This document shows positions 8,545-16,023 of a DNA stretch of 39,821 bases, piece after piece. Made by a program: the position numbers and the translations under genes. This DNA comes from Iningainema tapete BLCC-T55 (GTDB lineage: Bacteria > Cyanobacteriota > Cyanobacteriia > Cyanobacteriales > Nostocaceae), in the NCBI RefSeq assembly GCF_014698965.1, contig NZ_JACXAE010000011.1, forward strand, positions 1-39,821. The letters run 5' to 3'. The notes under the pieces were generated by a model. The model was given only the letters and a program-made list of their open reading frames with translations, had not been told where the DNA came from and did no database searches. How positions within the stretch are numbered: position 1 is the stretch's first letter; every line of letters begins with the position of its first letter.

Positions 8545-9606
8545 ATGATTGCAATTCAGCCGACACAGGCTGAAACTTCCCAAACTCCCCCACCCGTTCC
8601 CGTGGGAGTCGATACTGGGGCAGGGTCATTAAAACTGGCGATCGCCGGAACACGAGTTCGCACCCCTTCAAAAGTGGTTGAAGTGAACGACTTAGAAGAC
8701 GACTTGAAATCTTCAGAGGGTGGATACTTTTTTTACCAGGATGGTGAGCGCACTGATTTAATTAGCAAGCAATTCCTAACAGGTTCTCTCGCTTCTTGGA
8801 AAGCACCAACTACCCACACCAAACTCAGCGACGACTCAGTACTCAAGGTGGAATACTCACTGCACACGTTGCTTGGTGGATTGGCTACTCTACCCTATGC
8901 GAGAGAGTGGAATTTGCACTTAGTCCTAAGCATCCACAACTCCAAGCTTTTTAAGGATGCGCTTGCAAGCAAAATCAATGGTTCCCACATCGTTAGCTTC
9001 GGCAGTAAAAATAGTTCGGCATCTTTAGTAAACCTAAACGTCTCCCTTGTCGTTCCTGAAGGCGCAGGCTCCTACAGCTACTGTGTTGCAGCCAAACCAG
9101 AACCACTGATAGACCGCACCGCACAGGCGATCGCCATTGACTTCGGTACATCAACCGTTATCCCCACGGTTTTCGCCCCAGGCGGTGCAATCATCCACCG
9201 TCAAGTTTTAGAGGTTGGCGGGTGCATCGACCTCTTGGAGGCGATTGCAGCTGACCCAGAGTTAATTCAGTTTTTGGGGACTGGCAAGGCAGGCAGTGTC
9301 GAAACCATCAGGCTTGGAGTTGAAAGCGGAGACTTCCAGTATGGCACACGATCTTACAACTTTCGCCACATCTACGCCCGTCATCTCACACCGTGGCTCA
9401 AGGACCGTTTGCGCTTAGCCTTCAAAGAGATTGCAGAGTGGCGGGATGTTGCTCAGAGCTTTGTTGCTTGGGGCGGTGGGGTGCAGATGCCTGGAGTCTC
9501 GAAAATGCTGCAATCACTTTGTATCACTCCTGTGCCTGATGCTTGTTGGGCAAATGCACTCGGCTTAGAGCGGATGGCAGCGGGAAGATTAGCACGAGGT
9601 AAGTAA
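8545..9606 (+). CDS. Actin-like ATPase, ParM/StbA-type
   Basis: The 353-aa protein carries the actin/Hsp70-fold nucleotide-binding motifs: phosphate-1 GVDTGAGSLKLA (21-32), phosphate-2 AIDFGTSTVIP (197-207) and an adenosine motif VAWGGGVQMPG (307-317). This is typical of ParM/StbA-type plasmid segregation ATPases, which polymerise into filaments that push plasmid copies apart. I chose the ATG at 8545 because GGAGGA lies at 8531-8536 with ideal spacing; a TTG six codons earlier would place the Shine-Dalgarno inside the gene. It heads an eleven-gene plus-strand cluster, and the next gene starts 2 bp after its stop. As ParA and ParB are also encoded here, its role could be partition or some other filament-based process. 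Confidence 0.85.
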   Translation: MIAIQPTQAETSQTPPPVPVGVDTGAGSLKLAIAGTRVRTPSKVVEVNDLEDDLKSSEGGYFFYQDGERTDLISKQFLTGSLASWKAPTTHTKLSDDSVLKVEYSLHTLLGGLATLPYAREWNLHLVLSIHNSKLFKDALASKINGSHIVSFGSKNSSASLVNLNVSLVVPEGAGSYSYCVAAKPEPLIDRTAQAIAIDFGTSTVIPTVFAPGGAIIHRQVLEVGGCIDLLEAIAADPELIQFLGTGKAGSVETIRLGVESGDFQYGTRSYNFRHIYARHLTPWLKDRLRLAFKEIAEWRDVAQSFVAWGGGVQMPGVSKMLQSLCITPVPDACWANALGLERMAAGRLARGK

Positions 9607-9608
9607 TT

Positions 9609-9944
9609 ATGGCAGAAAACAAGCGAGTGCGCCTAGAGCCACATATTGAGGAGTATTTGAAGTCTCACGCCCAAAGAGTTTTAGGTAAGTCGGTAGACCT
9701 AGTAACAACGGCTGACTTAACCACAATTACAAACGCATTGCTGTATGAGCATAAGCTAGCGCAATCAATGGTTAAGCAAATCCCATTTATTAGGTTGTTC
9801 GACTGGCTGACATCTTTAATTCCAAGTAACAACAAAGTTTTGCAGATTCCTCAAGTTGAACCAGCAGCACTGACACCCAAAACTGAACCAGAAAACTATG
9901 AATTTGATGCTGACTTAGGCGACCTGTATGAGGAGGCTGCATGA
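9609..9944 (+). CDS. Small DNA-binding-like partner of the actin-like protein (ParR-like by position)
   Basis: The 111-aa product starts 2 bp after the actin-like gene, so the two are probably translationally coupled. The N-terminal half is basic with strand and helix segments (KRVRLEPHIEEYLKSHAQRV), resembling a ribbon-helix-helix or similar small DNA-binding fold. The C-terminal tail from about residue 80 is acidic and Pro/Glu-rich (EPENYEFDADLGDLYEEAA). ParR adaptors have this plan: an N-terminal DNA-binding domain and an acidic C-terminal tail that contacts ParM filaments. The assignment rests on position and architecture, not on clear sequence identity. Confidence 0.55.
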   Translation: MAENKRVRLEPHIEEYLKSHAQRVLGKSVDLVTTADLTTITNALLYEHKLAQSMVKQIPFIRLFDWLTSLIPSNNKVLQIPQVEPAALTPKTEPENYEFDADLGDLYEEAA

Positions 9945-10180
9945 CACCCGACGAAATAAAGCACACTCTTAACCAAATCGCCAGCAACTTAATTCACATT
10001 CTAGAATCAGATGCTAGGCAGCAGATTTTAGAAGTATCTGATTGTGGAGAACTAGAAATCATGCTAGACAATGCTAGTCAAATAACTACCCAGCTTAAAT
10101 TAAAAGTTTCTCGATCACTTAAAAAAGAACTTCACCTAGAACGCGGAGAAGTTGTTTGTTTAGGGAGCATCTACCAATGA
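9941..10180 (+). CDS. Small protein of unknown function
   Basis: The 79-aa product overlaps the preceding gene by 4 bp (ATGA), a sign of translational coupling. It looks all-helical and soluble: MTPDEIKHTLNQIASNLIHI begins a long amphipathic helix and the C-terminus is basic. No family is recognised. A near-perfect palindrome, ATTCTAGAATC (9999-10009), lies inside the gene and resembles the half-site repeated in the origin region. Confidence 0.6.
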   Translation: MTPDEIKHTLNQIASNLIHILESDARQQILEVSDCGELEIMLDNASQITTQLKLKVSRSLKKELHLERGEVVCLGSIYQ

Positions 10181-10386
10181 TGGACTGCACATTACTCAAT
10201 CGCAAATTTAGCTACCGCATTATGGGTAAGCCAGAAATATATCATTTCTCACATGTAGAAGGTGAGTTTAGAAGAAAGCGCTACGTGTTTTGGAGAATCT
10301 CCAAAACCAATCCCAATAAGCGTGTGAATATTTCACGCTCATCAGGAACAAACACCGCAAGTAGCTTGGGAAGAGATTACCAATGA
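10177..10386 (+). CDS. Small basic protein of unknown function
   Basis: The product has 69 aa from the ATG at 10177, which overlaps the previous stop as ATGA and has GGGAG at 10163-10167. A TTG at 10156 is an alternative start. It is basic and rich in Arg, Lys and aromatic residues (RKFSYRIMGKPEIYHFSHVE, EGEFRRKRYVFWRIS), perhaps a small beta-rich nucleic-acid-binding protein. I do not recognise it. Coding status is supported by the overlap and the Shine-Dalgarno, not by homology. Confidence 0.5.
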   Translation: MMDCTLLNRKFSYRIMGKPEIYHFSHVEGEFRRKRYVFWRISKTNPNKRVNISRSSGTNTASSLGRDYQ

Positions 10387-10489
10387 TGAAGCGACTGCCC
10401 CCACTGCCAAGTAGTGCAGTCGCTTCGCAACTACAGTGGTGAATCTCCGCAGCTGAATACGAAGAAACACAACAGAGGAATTTTAGCTC

Positions 10490-10981
10490 ATGTCAAAACC
10501 AGTTGGATACTATTGTTCTGCAACACAGTTAGATAATCTTTGTGAACGCTTCGGTCAGGAGCTTGATTTGTTAGACCGCGAGCAAAAACTTGAACTCAGA
10601 ATTGTCCTTACTTACTTCATCTGGGGGCAAGACCAGATGGGCGACTCTTACACAATTAACGATGCCTGGATAGATAGTTTAGAACAATTGTCAATTGAAG
10701 ATAACCAAATTAATGAGTGTTTGTCCATTCTAAAAGGTATTTCAGTAAGGGATGCTGAGTCACTTTTAGTTGCTCTACAAGCACAATGTACTCAAGGTAA
10801 TGCACGCCTCAAAACTCCAATTGAAACTACAACACACCAACTAATTGAGCTAGGTGTACCAGCAACTCTTGCATTGACTGCCTCAAACATTATCCATCAA
10901 ATAGACAACCTTCGCCCCAGGACAGCGGACGAGCAAGCCCTTATCAATCAAGTACACGGGATTTTAGTGAGAGGTAAATAG
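10490..10981 (+). CDS. Soluble helical protein of unknown function
   Basis: The 163-aa product is predicted soluble and mainly helical, with no cysteine-cluster, Walker or nuclease motif. The N-terminal part (DNLCERFGQELDLLDREQKL) is acidic. GAGGA upstream (AGAGGAATTTTAGCTC before the ATG) is a reasonable Shine-Dalgarno. It is separated from the preceding small gene by about 100 bp, the widest gap within the first half of the cluster, so an internal promoter is possible. The next gene begins 2 bp after its stop. Function unknown. Confidence 0.65.
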   Translation: MSKPVGYYCSATQLDNLCERFGQELDLLDREQKLELRIVLTYFIWGQDQMGDSYTINDAWIDSLEQLSIEDNQINECLSILKGISVRDAESLLVALQAQCTQGNARLKTPIETTTHQLIELGVPATLALTASNIIHQIDNLRPRTADEQALINQVHGILVRGK

Positions 10982-10983
10982 TT

Positions 10984-11511
10984 ATGTCACACCACGAATC
11001 AAAACTATACCAAGCGGCAACGGAATTAGGTTCAGTACTGGAGCGGGATGAAGAATTTTTGATTCAAATAGACGAAATAATTGACCCCATCAACCGCAAA
11101 CCGACAATTGATATAGCAGACAAGCTGGAGCAAACCAAGCAGCAGCTTTTAACCGAGCAAGGGAACGTTAAAACCAACCTAAGAATTGTGGTTGAACTGT
11201 TAGAAAAAGTGATGGTTCTACAGTCACTTAACGAAAAATCGACCTACTCCACTGCTGAAACTTTGCGACACTTTCAAGGGAAACTTGATAAACAAAAGTG
11301 GGATGATCCATCCCCTCCTAACATTGCACTTTATCTGTTCTGGCAAGTGTGGGCTGCAATTGCATATTCTGCCATCACTATCGGTGTGCTGTTAATAGCT
11401 TATGTACCCGCTGCTAACTACTGCCAGCGTCGTGAGAGTCCCTTCTGTGCTGGTATCCACAATATGAGGACATACGTTGTGGGTGAATCTAAACCTACCA
11501 ATTTGAAGTAG
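10984..11511 (+). CDS. Protein with helical cytoplasmic part and one membrane segment, unknown function
   Basis: The 175-aa product starts 2 bp after the preceding stop. Residues 1-110 are helical and charged (KLEQTKQQLLTEQGNVKTNL), likely coiled. One hydrophobic segment lies around 119-145 (LFWQVWAAIAYSAITIGVLL, then IAYVP). A short tail after it contains two Cys (NYCQRRESPFCAG), which could form a disulfide if the tail is outside the cytoplasm. It may anchor part of this cluster to the membrane; the cluster contains several other membrane proteins. Family not recognised. Confidence 0.65.
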   Translation: MSHHESKLYQAATELGSVLERDEEFLIQIDEIIDPINRKPTIDIADKLEQTKQQLLTEQGNVKTNLRIVVELLEKVMVLQSLNEKSTYSTAETLRHFQGKLDKQKWDDPSPPNIALYLFWQVWAAIAYSAITIGVLLIAYVPAANYCQRRESPFCAGIHNMRTYVVGESKPTNLK

Positions 11512-11524
11512 TGGAGTTAGGGCA

Positions 11525-11662
11525 GTGAATGAGGATATCAAAAGCGCGATCGCCACCACAATACTTTTCATCGGGCTAGCAATTTTGATACCAGCAATAG
11601 CTAAATCTGTGGCAGAGGCTAGACCTAGTATTCATCTAGAAATTCGACTAGACATCTACTGA
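11525..11662 (+). CDS. 45-aa single-span membrane peptide (GTG start)
   Basis: A short frame starts with GTG at 11525 and ends with TGA at 11660-11662. GGAG at 11513-11516 gives an ideal 8-nt spacing. The translation contains a hydrophobic segment (TTILFIGLAILIPAIAKSVA, residues about 11-30) and a short charged C-terminus ending EIRLDIY. It fills the gap between two genes of the cluster with 13 bp and 12 bp to its neighbours, as expected for a real operon member. Function unknown; small membrane peptides like this are easily missed. Confidence 0.6.
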   Translation: MNEDIKSAIATTILFIGLAILIPAIAKSVAEARPSIHLEIRLDIY

Positions 11663-11674
11663 GGAATTGTAACA

Positions 11675-12448
11675 ATGGCGAACATCATAAAATCAGGCGT
11701 ATCAGCAGTACAACGATTTGTAGGTAATACTCGTAAATCTGGCTCAAACAATTCCGGTGGTGGTGGAATGGATAACGGGATACGAGCTTTTGGACTTCAG
11801 CCAGATCAGATAGGAATACTGCAAGCTTATTACCCAGCAATTGACTGGAATAACTTACCTAACCTTACTCCAGATGACCTTGCATTGATGCGAGATAAAG
11901 TCAATCAATTTCAGTGGTTTATTGACAATTTAAATGAAATTGAAGACTTACTGACTACTTACATTGATAACCAGGTTACTTTCAACGAATTCAAGAGTAG
12001 GTTGGTTAAACATGGTTTCAAAGGTGCTGAAAAGATTGAGAAGTCAGTACTTGATGTGTTTCTATCCTTCCAAGGTTATACCCGCAATCGGAAGAAATTG
12101 GCTAAGGAATCTGATAACTCTATAGCACTGATGGATGCCGATCTAGAAAGTGCTTTTGAAATGTCAGATGCATCCCTAGAAACATCCCTCAGAATTGCTG
12201 CTATTCGCAAAGCTAAGAAGCTAGAGGAACTAAAGCAACGTCCAGAACAAGCTGAGCTTTTGGAGCAGATTAATTCTGAACAACGAGCGCTTAAGCAGTC
12301 CATCAAAGACCGTATTAAATATGGGACTGCAGGTAATCCAAGAGCAGCAGTAACCACAGGTGCAACATCTACTGCATCATCTACTGCATCCAGTAGTAAT
12401 AAACGTGGTGGATTTGGAACAGTGTTTGACTTCTTTAAAGGCAAGTAA
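11675..12448 (+). CDS. Helical protein with Gly/Ser linker and Ser/Thr-rich tail, unknown function
   Basis: The product has 257 aa. The first 30 residues are basic and amphipathic (KSGVSAVQRFVGNTRKSGSN), followed by a Gly-rich hinge (GGGGMDNG). Residues about 35-215 are helical and charged. A Ala/Ser/Thr-rich low-complexity stretch (TTGATSTASSTASSSNK) precedes a terminal GFGTVFDFFKGK. The amphipathic N-terminus and aromatic C-terminal peptide suggest membrane or protein docking at both ends. GAGGAATTG upstream of the ATG is a fair Shine-Dalgarno. It is followed by a small hairpin. Family not recognised. Confidence 0.65.
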   Translation: MANIIKSGVSAVQRFVGNTRKSGSNNSGGGGMDNGIRAFGLQPDQIGILQAYYPAIDWNNLPNLTPDDLALMRDKVNQFQWFIDNLNEIEDLLTTYIDNQVTFNEFKSRLVKHGFKGAEKIEKSVLDVFLSFQGYTRNRKKLAKESDNSIALMDADLESAFEMSDASLETSLRIAAIRKAKKLEELKQRPEQAELLEQINSEQRALKQSIKDRIKYGTAGNPRAAVTTGATSTASSTASSSNKRGGFGTVFDFFKGK

Positions 12449-12459
12449 GTAACTTTATT

Positions 12460-12484
12460 CCCGGTCATTGTACCGGGTATTTAT
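12460..12484 (+). terminator. Small hairpin, weak terminator between cluster genes
   Basis: CCCGGT (12460-12465) and ACCGGG (12472-12477) form a perfect 6-bp stem with a 6-nt loop, followed by TATTTATTATA. The stem is short and the T-run interrupted, so it may only attenuate transcription into the downstream membrane protein and ATPase genes. Confidence 0.45.
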
Positions 12485-12487
12485 TAT

Positions 12488-12964
12488 ATGTTTTTACCAC
12501 AGCTACCACAGCAAGAAACGAAAAAGATTGAAATAGAAATTAAAATAGCAGAGAAAACTAGATTAGTTAAAAATCTACGTAACTGGGCTATTTATACGGG
12601 TTGTTTCTCTGGTGGTTTATTTTTAGCATTTCTCCCGAGACTGAATCCAGGACTATGGATATTTTATGGAATAGCCTTGATTTCAATTGTTGGATATCTG
12701 ATAGCAGTAAAACCAGTGGATGCAACAGAAGAGAGTCTTAGTTTGAGAAGATTAGCAGGACTGGCTGTAATTATTTCTGTTATAGGTGGTCACTGGGATG
12801 GGATGATATTATTCGCAAGTAAACCTATACTGGTGGCTAATTCAGTTCTACCTTTATGGATTGCAGCAATTTCATTAGTAGGAATTGTAATTATTTTACT
12901 TTTCATTTCGATTTTACTGTGGAGGATGGCAGATGATAAATCACAGCAAAATCCTTTCAAATAA
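12488..12964 (+). CDS. Polytopic membrane protein, unknown function
   Basis: The 158-aa product has about four membrane segments, around residues 32-52, 56-73, 90-110 and 118-143 (for example LWIFYGIALISIVGYLIAV and WIAAISLVGIVIILLFISIL). The N-terminus is charged and helical (QQETKKIEIEIKIAEKTRLV). Its 3' end overlaps the ATPase gene by 32 bp, so the two are surely expressed together and may form one membrane complex. No family is recognised and no transporter signature is visible. Confidence 0.65.
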   Translation: MFLPQLPQQETKKIEIEIKIAEKTRLVKNLRNWAIYTGCFSGGLFLAFLPRLNPGLWIFYGIALISIVGYLIAVKPVDATEESLSLRRLAGLAVIISVIGGHWDGMILFASKPILVANSVLPLWIAAISLVGIVIILLFISILLWRMADDKSQQNPFK

Positions 12965-14744
12965 TGCCACCCCGATAGGAATTTGTAGTCTCCTTATTTC
13001 CCTTGGTGCAGCTGCTACAAGCACAGTAGGATATTTCGACACAAGGGTTAGTTACTGTGATGGTCGGTCTAAACCATGTACCCCAGTGGTGACGGTAGAA
13101 CAGGATGCTGTACCCCATGAATACCGCAAGAACGAACAGATATTACTAGGTAACGGACTGGGTAAAACAGTTGCTGCTTTGGGGTCTATGTTAGCTTCAA
13201 CAGTAGCGATAGTTAGTTTAAGTATTGCTGCTAATAACAGAGAAAATATTGATGAGGAGAACAGTCTTTCATCCAATGAACACCGTACTAGGAAACTAAT
13301 TCAAAGCGATTTACAAATACAAATAGCTGAAATTGAGGCAGAAGCACAAGCAAAATTACACCGTAAATTAACATACGATGCAACAGCAGAAATGTACTTG
13401 GATGAGTCGCCCGAACTGGTTGATGATATTGCCCAGATACGAATAAAAGCAGAACAACTTGCTAAGGAAGAGGAGGAACGGGAACAACAGGAGATAGCAG
13501 AGGCACAGACATCTGTGCTAAAAGGGGAGGCGACTGCCATTGAGATTCCATCCACAACCAACAAAGAACATTACCTCAACATAGGGAATACAGCGTTAAC
13601 CAAATTAGGAACCCTCACACAAAGCACAATCGTAATTAGCACTCCAGGTGCAGGTAAGACAACCACAATCGGTACAGCTTGGGGAAGGATGCGGCAAAGA
13701 TTGGGAGCTAGTTTTCATGCGACGGTTATTGTTTATAAAAAACGTGATGCTGAGGCGTTTCAAACGATTGCTGACGAGGTATATTGTTTTCATGAAAATT
13801 CAAAACGGGCGGTTGAAACTGTGCTGAAATTTGTTGACGATATGAAAGCTCGTCATGAGGATAGTATTACAAAACGCTTGTTCATTGATGATTTTTTGAC
13901 TATCTGGGCTGAGATAGAAGCGCTATTCAATGGCAAGTACCTCAATACAACCACAGGGGAATTTACCACGAAGAAAACTACAGATACCGTTGCTGTTATT
14001 GACTGGCTAATCAGCCAATTAAATGCCGTGTTTTTAATAGGGAGACAAAGTAATGATGCACTTTGGATCTGTAGTCATAGCCCTAATGTTGAGGCATTAC
14101 CATTTGTAAAAGATAAAAGTAGTAGGATTGCTGCTAACTTAATCTTTCTCGCGAGACAAGACCCCAATAACAGCAACGGTAATTATGAAGTCATCGAAGC
14201 AAATATCAACAACAATCACCTAATCTCTAATGACGAAAAACGGAAGGAATTAAAAGCAGTTCTGCCAGGATTAATTAACCTTAGTCAGCAGACTGGTGAG
14301 CCAATTATTCTCACTTCTCATGGTGCTTCTGGTGGATGGGAACTAGGATTGATTGGTAAAAATATTCGTGAAGAATATGAACAATACAGGGATGAATGGG
14401 AAAGCAGGTGTGCAGATAGTAAGACACCTGCTCAGGGAACAAAGATTGTTGATTTCAAACCAAATAGACCTGACTTCAATGAATTGTTATCCGCAATTGT
14501 AAAAAGTTTTTCTGAGAAAGGAGCAACACGAATTAGCCGCATTCCTTCAGGTTGCAATCGTGTGCGAACGGCAATAGCTGAATTTGATGATGACCGTAAG
14601 AAAGATATCTTGGTATATCTCGTAGAGCGACTAATTCAACAAGGATTGGCTGAAGTTGTGGGAGATAAGGAAGCAGAACAGAAGGTAAAAGAAGGTAAGC
14701 CGACATTGACCACTGACCATGAATTCCTAATAATTACTCAATGA
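12933..14744 (+). CDS. Membrane-anchored P-loop ATPase, family unclear
   Basis: The 603-aa protein has two probable N-terminal membrane segments (about 14-34 and 79-100), a Glu/Gln-rich coiled coil (125-195), then a P-loop ATPase domain: Walker A TPGAGKTT (237-244), Walker B RLFIDDF (315-321) and a sensor-like strand LWICSHSPNVEAL (377-389). The last 100 residues (ISRIPSGCNRVRTAIAEFDD onward) look like a winged helix. Membrane anchor, ATPase and DNA-binding-like end resemble the logic of FtsK/HerA or VirB4/VirD4-type DNA motors, but I see no diagnostic motif of any of them. Arg-finger and hexamer signatures were not identified. It could move DNA or protein for the actin-like cluster. It overlaps the previous membrane gene by 32 bp. 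Confidence 0.7.
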   Translation: MINHSKILSNNATPIGICSLLISLGAAATSTVGYFDTRVSYCDGRSKPCTPVVTVEQDAVPHEYRKNEQILLGNGLGKTVAALGSMLASTVAIVSLSIAANNRENIDEENSLSSNEHRTRKLIQSDLQIQIAEIEAEAQAKLHRKLTYDATAEMYLDESPELVDDIAQIRIKAEQLAKEEEEREQQEIAEAQTSVLKGEATAIEIPSTTNKEHYLNIGNTALTKLGTLTQSTIVISTPGAGKTTTIGTAWGRMRQRLGASFHATVIVYKKRDAEAFQTIADEVYCFHENSKRAVETVLKFVDDMKARHEDSITKRLFIDDFLTIWAEIEALFNGKYLNTTTGEFTTKKTTDTVAVIDWLISQLNAVFLIGRQSNDALWICSHSPNVEALPFVKDKSSRIAANLIFLARQDPNNSNGNYEVIEANINNNHLISNDEKRKELKAVLPGLINLSQQTGEPIILTSHGASGGWELGLIGKNIREEYEQYRDEWESRCADSKTPAQGTKIVDFKPNRPDFNELLSAIVKSFSEKGATRISRIPSGCNRVRTAIAEFDDDRKKDILVYLVERLIQQGLAEVVGDKEAEQKVKEGKPTLTTDHEFLIITQ

Positions 14745-14811
14745 GTTGTGTGGCTGTATGGTATTTTGAGGGGAGAGTATTTTGGGGGGATAGGCACTAC
14801 TTATACAAAAC

Positions 14812-14937
14812 CCACACAATCCACACAACCCATGCACACAACACCACACAGCTTTCACGCATCCAGCACACAAGCCCACACAACGCTATAGCTGTGTGGC
14901 AGCCCTTAAAACTTGTGTGATGTGGATACACACAAGC
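14812..14937 (+). repeat. Cluster of CACACAA repeats in both orientations
   Basis: In 241 bp between two cluster genes, CCACACAA occurs at 14812-14819 and 14821-14828. CACACAA or CCACACA follows at 14835, 14844, 14867 and about 14876. GTGTGG (14893) and TTGTGTGATGTGG (from 14912) appear inverted, and CACACAAGC recurs at 14929. This is too regular for chance base composition. It could be a centromere-like site for the actin-like partition proteins, an operator for the two downstream genes, or an RNA-level element. No terminator is visible. Confidence 0.65.
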
Positions 14938-14985
14938 TAAAAATATTTCACCCAGCTTACAAATATTTGATTACTACTAAAAAAA

Positions 14986-15489
14986 ATGCGCATACCCTAC
15001 ATTGAATTAATCACAGGGACGTTGGCAATCACTGGAACATTATCAACAACAGCCTTGGATTTACTTGGGGTGGATTGGGATAGAGCAATAATAAAAGCTG
15101 GAGAATTACTTACTCCTAATCGTTCCACCTTTGAAAAGATGGTACTTTATGGAAGCGCAGGAACTGGTGCAGGATTGATTTTGATTGGTGCTGGTGCGGG
15201 TATTGCTCGTATTAGTCTTGAAAAAACTAAGAATGATTTAGCTAAAGAATTCTTGGATAATTGGTCAGAATTTGAGCGATTGAAAAAATCATGCAGGGAA
15301 TGTAGGCATTATAAAGGTGGTGGTCATTGCTCGTTACACATCAAATCTAAATTTGATTGTGGTGATAGGGAAGAGAAACAAGAATGTACCAGTTGCAAGT
15401 ACTATTATGGCGACCCACTTTTACCCTGTGCCGTGCATCCGGAATTGAAAAAGAATTGTAGTGATTGGATGAAGAAAGAAGATGCCTAA
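14986..15489 (+). CDS. Membrane protein with Cys-rich, zinc-binding-like C-terminus
   Basis: The 167-aa product has two probable membrane segments (about 4-26 and 53-75, the second Gly-rich) and a C-terminal region of about 65 residues with eight or nine Cys: CRECRHYKGGGHC, then CGDREEKQECTSC, then LPCAVHPELKKNCSDW. The spacing suggests one or two zinc knuckles. The final CxxC...LPCAVHP...C.DW pattern recurs in cyanobacterial proteins, as far as I remember, but I cannot name its function. It overlaps the next gene by 8 bp. The cytoplasmic metal-binding end could bind nucleic acid or act in metal handling. Confidence 0.6.
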   Translation: MRIPYIELITGTLAITGTLSTTALDLLGVDWDRAIIKAGELLTPNRSTFEKMVLYGSAGTGAGLILIGAGAGIARISLEKTKNDLAKEFLDNWSEFERLKKSCRECRHYKGGGHCSLHIKSKFDCGDREEKQECTSCKYYYGDPLLPCAVHPELKKNCSDWMKKEDA

Positions 15490-15673
15490 ACTAACAATTG
15501 AAATAAGAGAAGACTGGGCTAAATGCCACAACTGCAAGCAAGAATTTATGCTTGCAAAGGATGCAGCCCAAGACCCAGAAGGATACCTGATTCTTTGTCC
15601 AAACTGTGGTTATCGGTGGTTGCCAGATGGCTCTTTCCCAAAAAAACATCCACGCTATCAATCAGAAGAGTAA
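15482..15673 (+). CDS. Small zinc-ribbon protein
   Basis: The 63-aa product contains two CxxC pairs, CHNC (residues 15-18) and CPNC (39-42), 20 residues apart, typical of a zinc ribbon. The rest is charged with a short basic tail (FPKKHPRYQSEE). Such proteins often bind nucleic acids or protein partners. It overlaps the preceding Cys-rich membrane gene by 8 bp and is the last gene before a strong terminator, so it closes the actin-like cluster. Confidence 0.65.
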   Translation: MPKLTIEIREDWAKCHNCKQEFMLAKDAAQDPEGYLILCPNCGYRWLPDGSFPKKHPRYQSEE

Positions 15674-15679
15674 ATTAAA

Positions 15680-15724
15680 AAACCCGCTTTACCTAAAGTA
15701 AACTTCTGTTGGTTGAGCGGGTTT
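15680..15724. terminator. Rho-independent terminator, probably bidirectional
   Basis: AAACCCGCT (15680-15688) and AGCGGGTTT (15716-15724) form a perfect 9-bp stem. On the plus strand the stem ends in TTT followed by ATTCTTTG; on the minus strand the stem ends in TTTTTTAATTT. It can therefore end the plus-strand cluster and also the minus-strand genes arriving from 15817. Confidence 0.7.
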
Positions 15725-15816
15725 ATTCTTTGTCGCTAAAAATAGGCTAATGGATCTGACGGATCGAATTGCGGCTCTGGCATCCATGAATCATCCCAGA
15801 GCAAATAATCAGGGCT

Positions 15817-16014
15817 TCAGCCATAAGACTCGCTGTTTATATCGCATTCTTCCATAGCTTTAAGAATGCATTTGCCAAAAGGTTCTTGAGATACCGAACA
15901 GTCCCAGAAATAAAACTTGGGGTCTTTTTCTAAAGAGACGGTTGCGTTCCAGGTATCTGGAAAAATCTCCGATTCTTCTACTTCTATTTGGTAGCTATCG
16001 TAAATAATAATCAT
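15817..16014 (-). CDS. Small acidic protein of unknown function
   Basis: The 65-aa product is acidic with many aromatic residues (YDSYQIEVEESEIFPDTWNA) and two Cys. It looks like a small beta-rich soluble protein. It starts 9 bp after the stop of the GIY-YIG-like gene with a GAGGAACG purine stretch just before its ATG, so it is probably the last gene of that transcript. No family is recognised. The 15673-15816 gap to the left contains the terminator and nothing else I can identify. Confidence 0.5.
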   Translation of the reverse strand: MIIIYDSYQIEVEESEIFPDTWNATVSLEKDPKFYFWDCSVSQEPFGKCILKAMEECDINSESYG

Positions 16015-16023
16015 CGTTCCTCC

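Noticed and set aside
12076-12468. 130-aa minus-strand frame opposite the 257-aa gene
   Set aside because: Ser- and Leu-rich antisense product without support; the plus-strand gene fits the operon.
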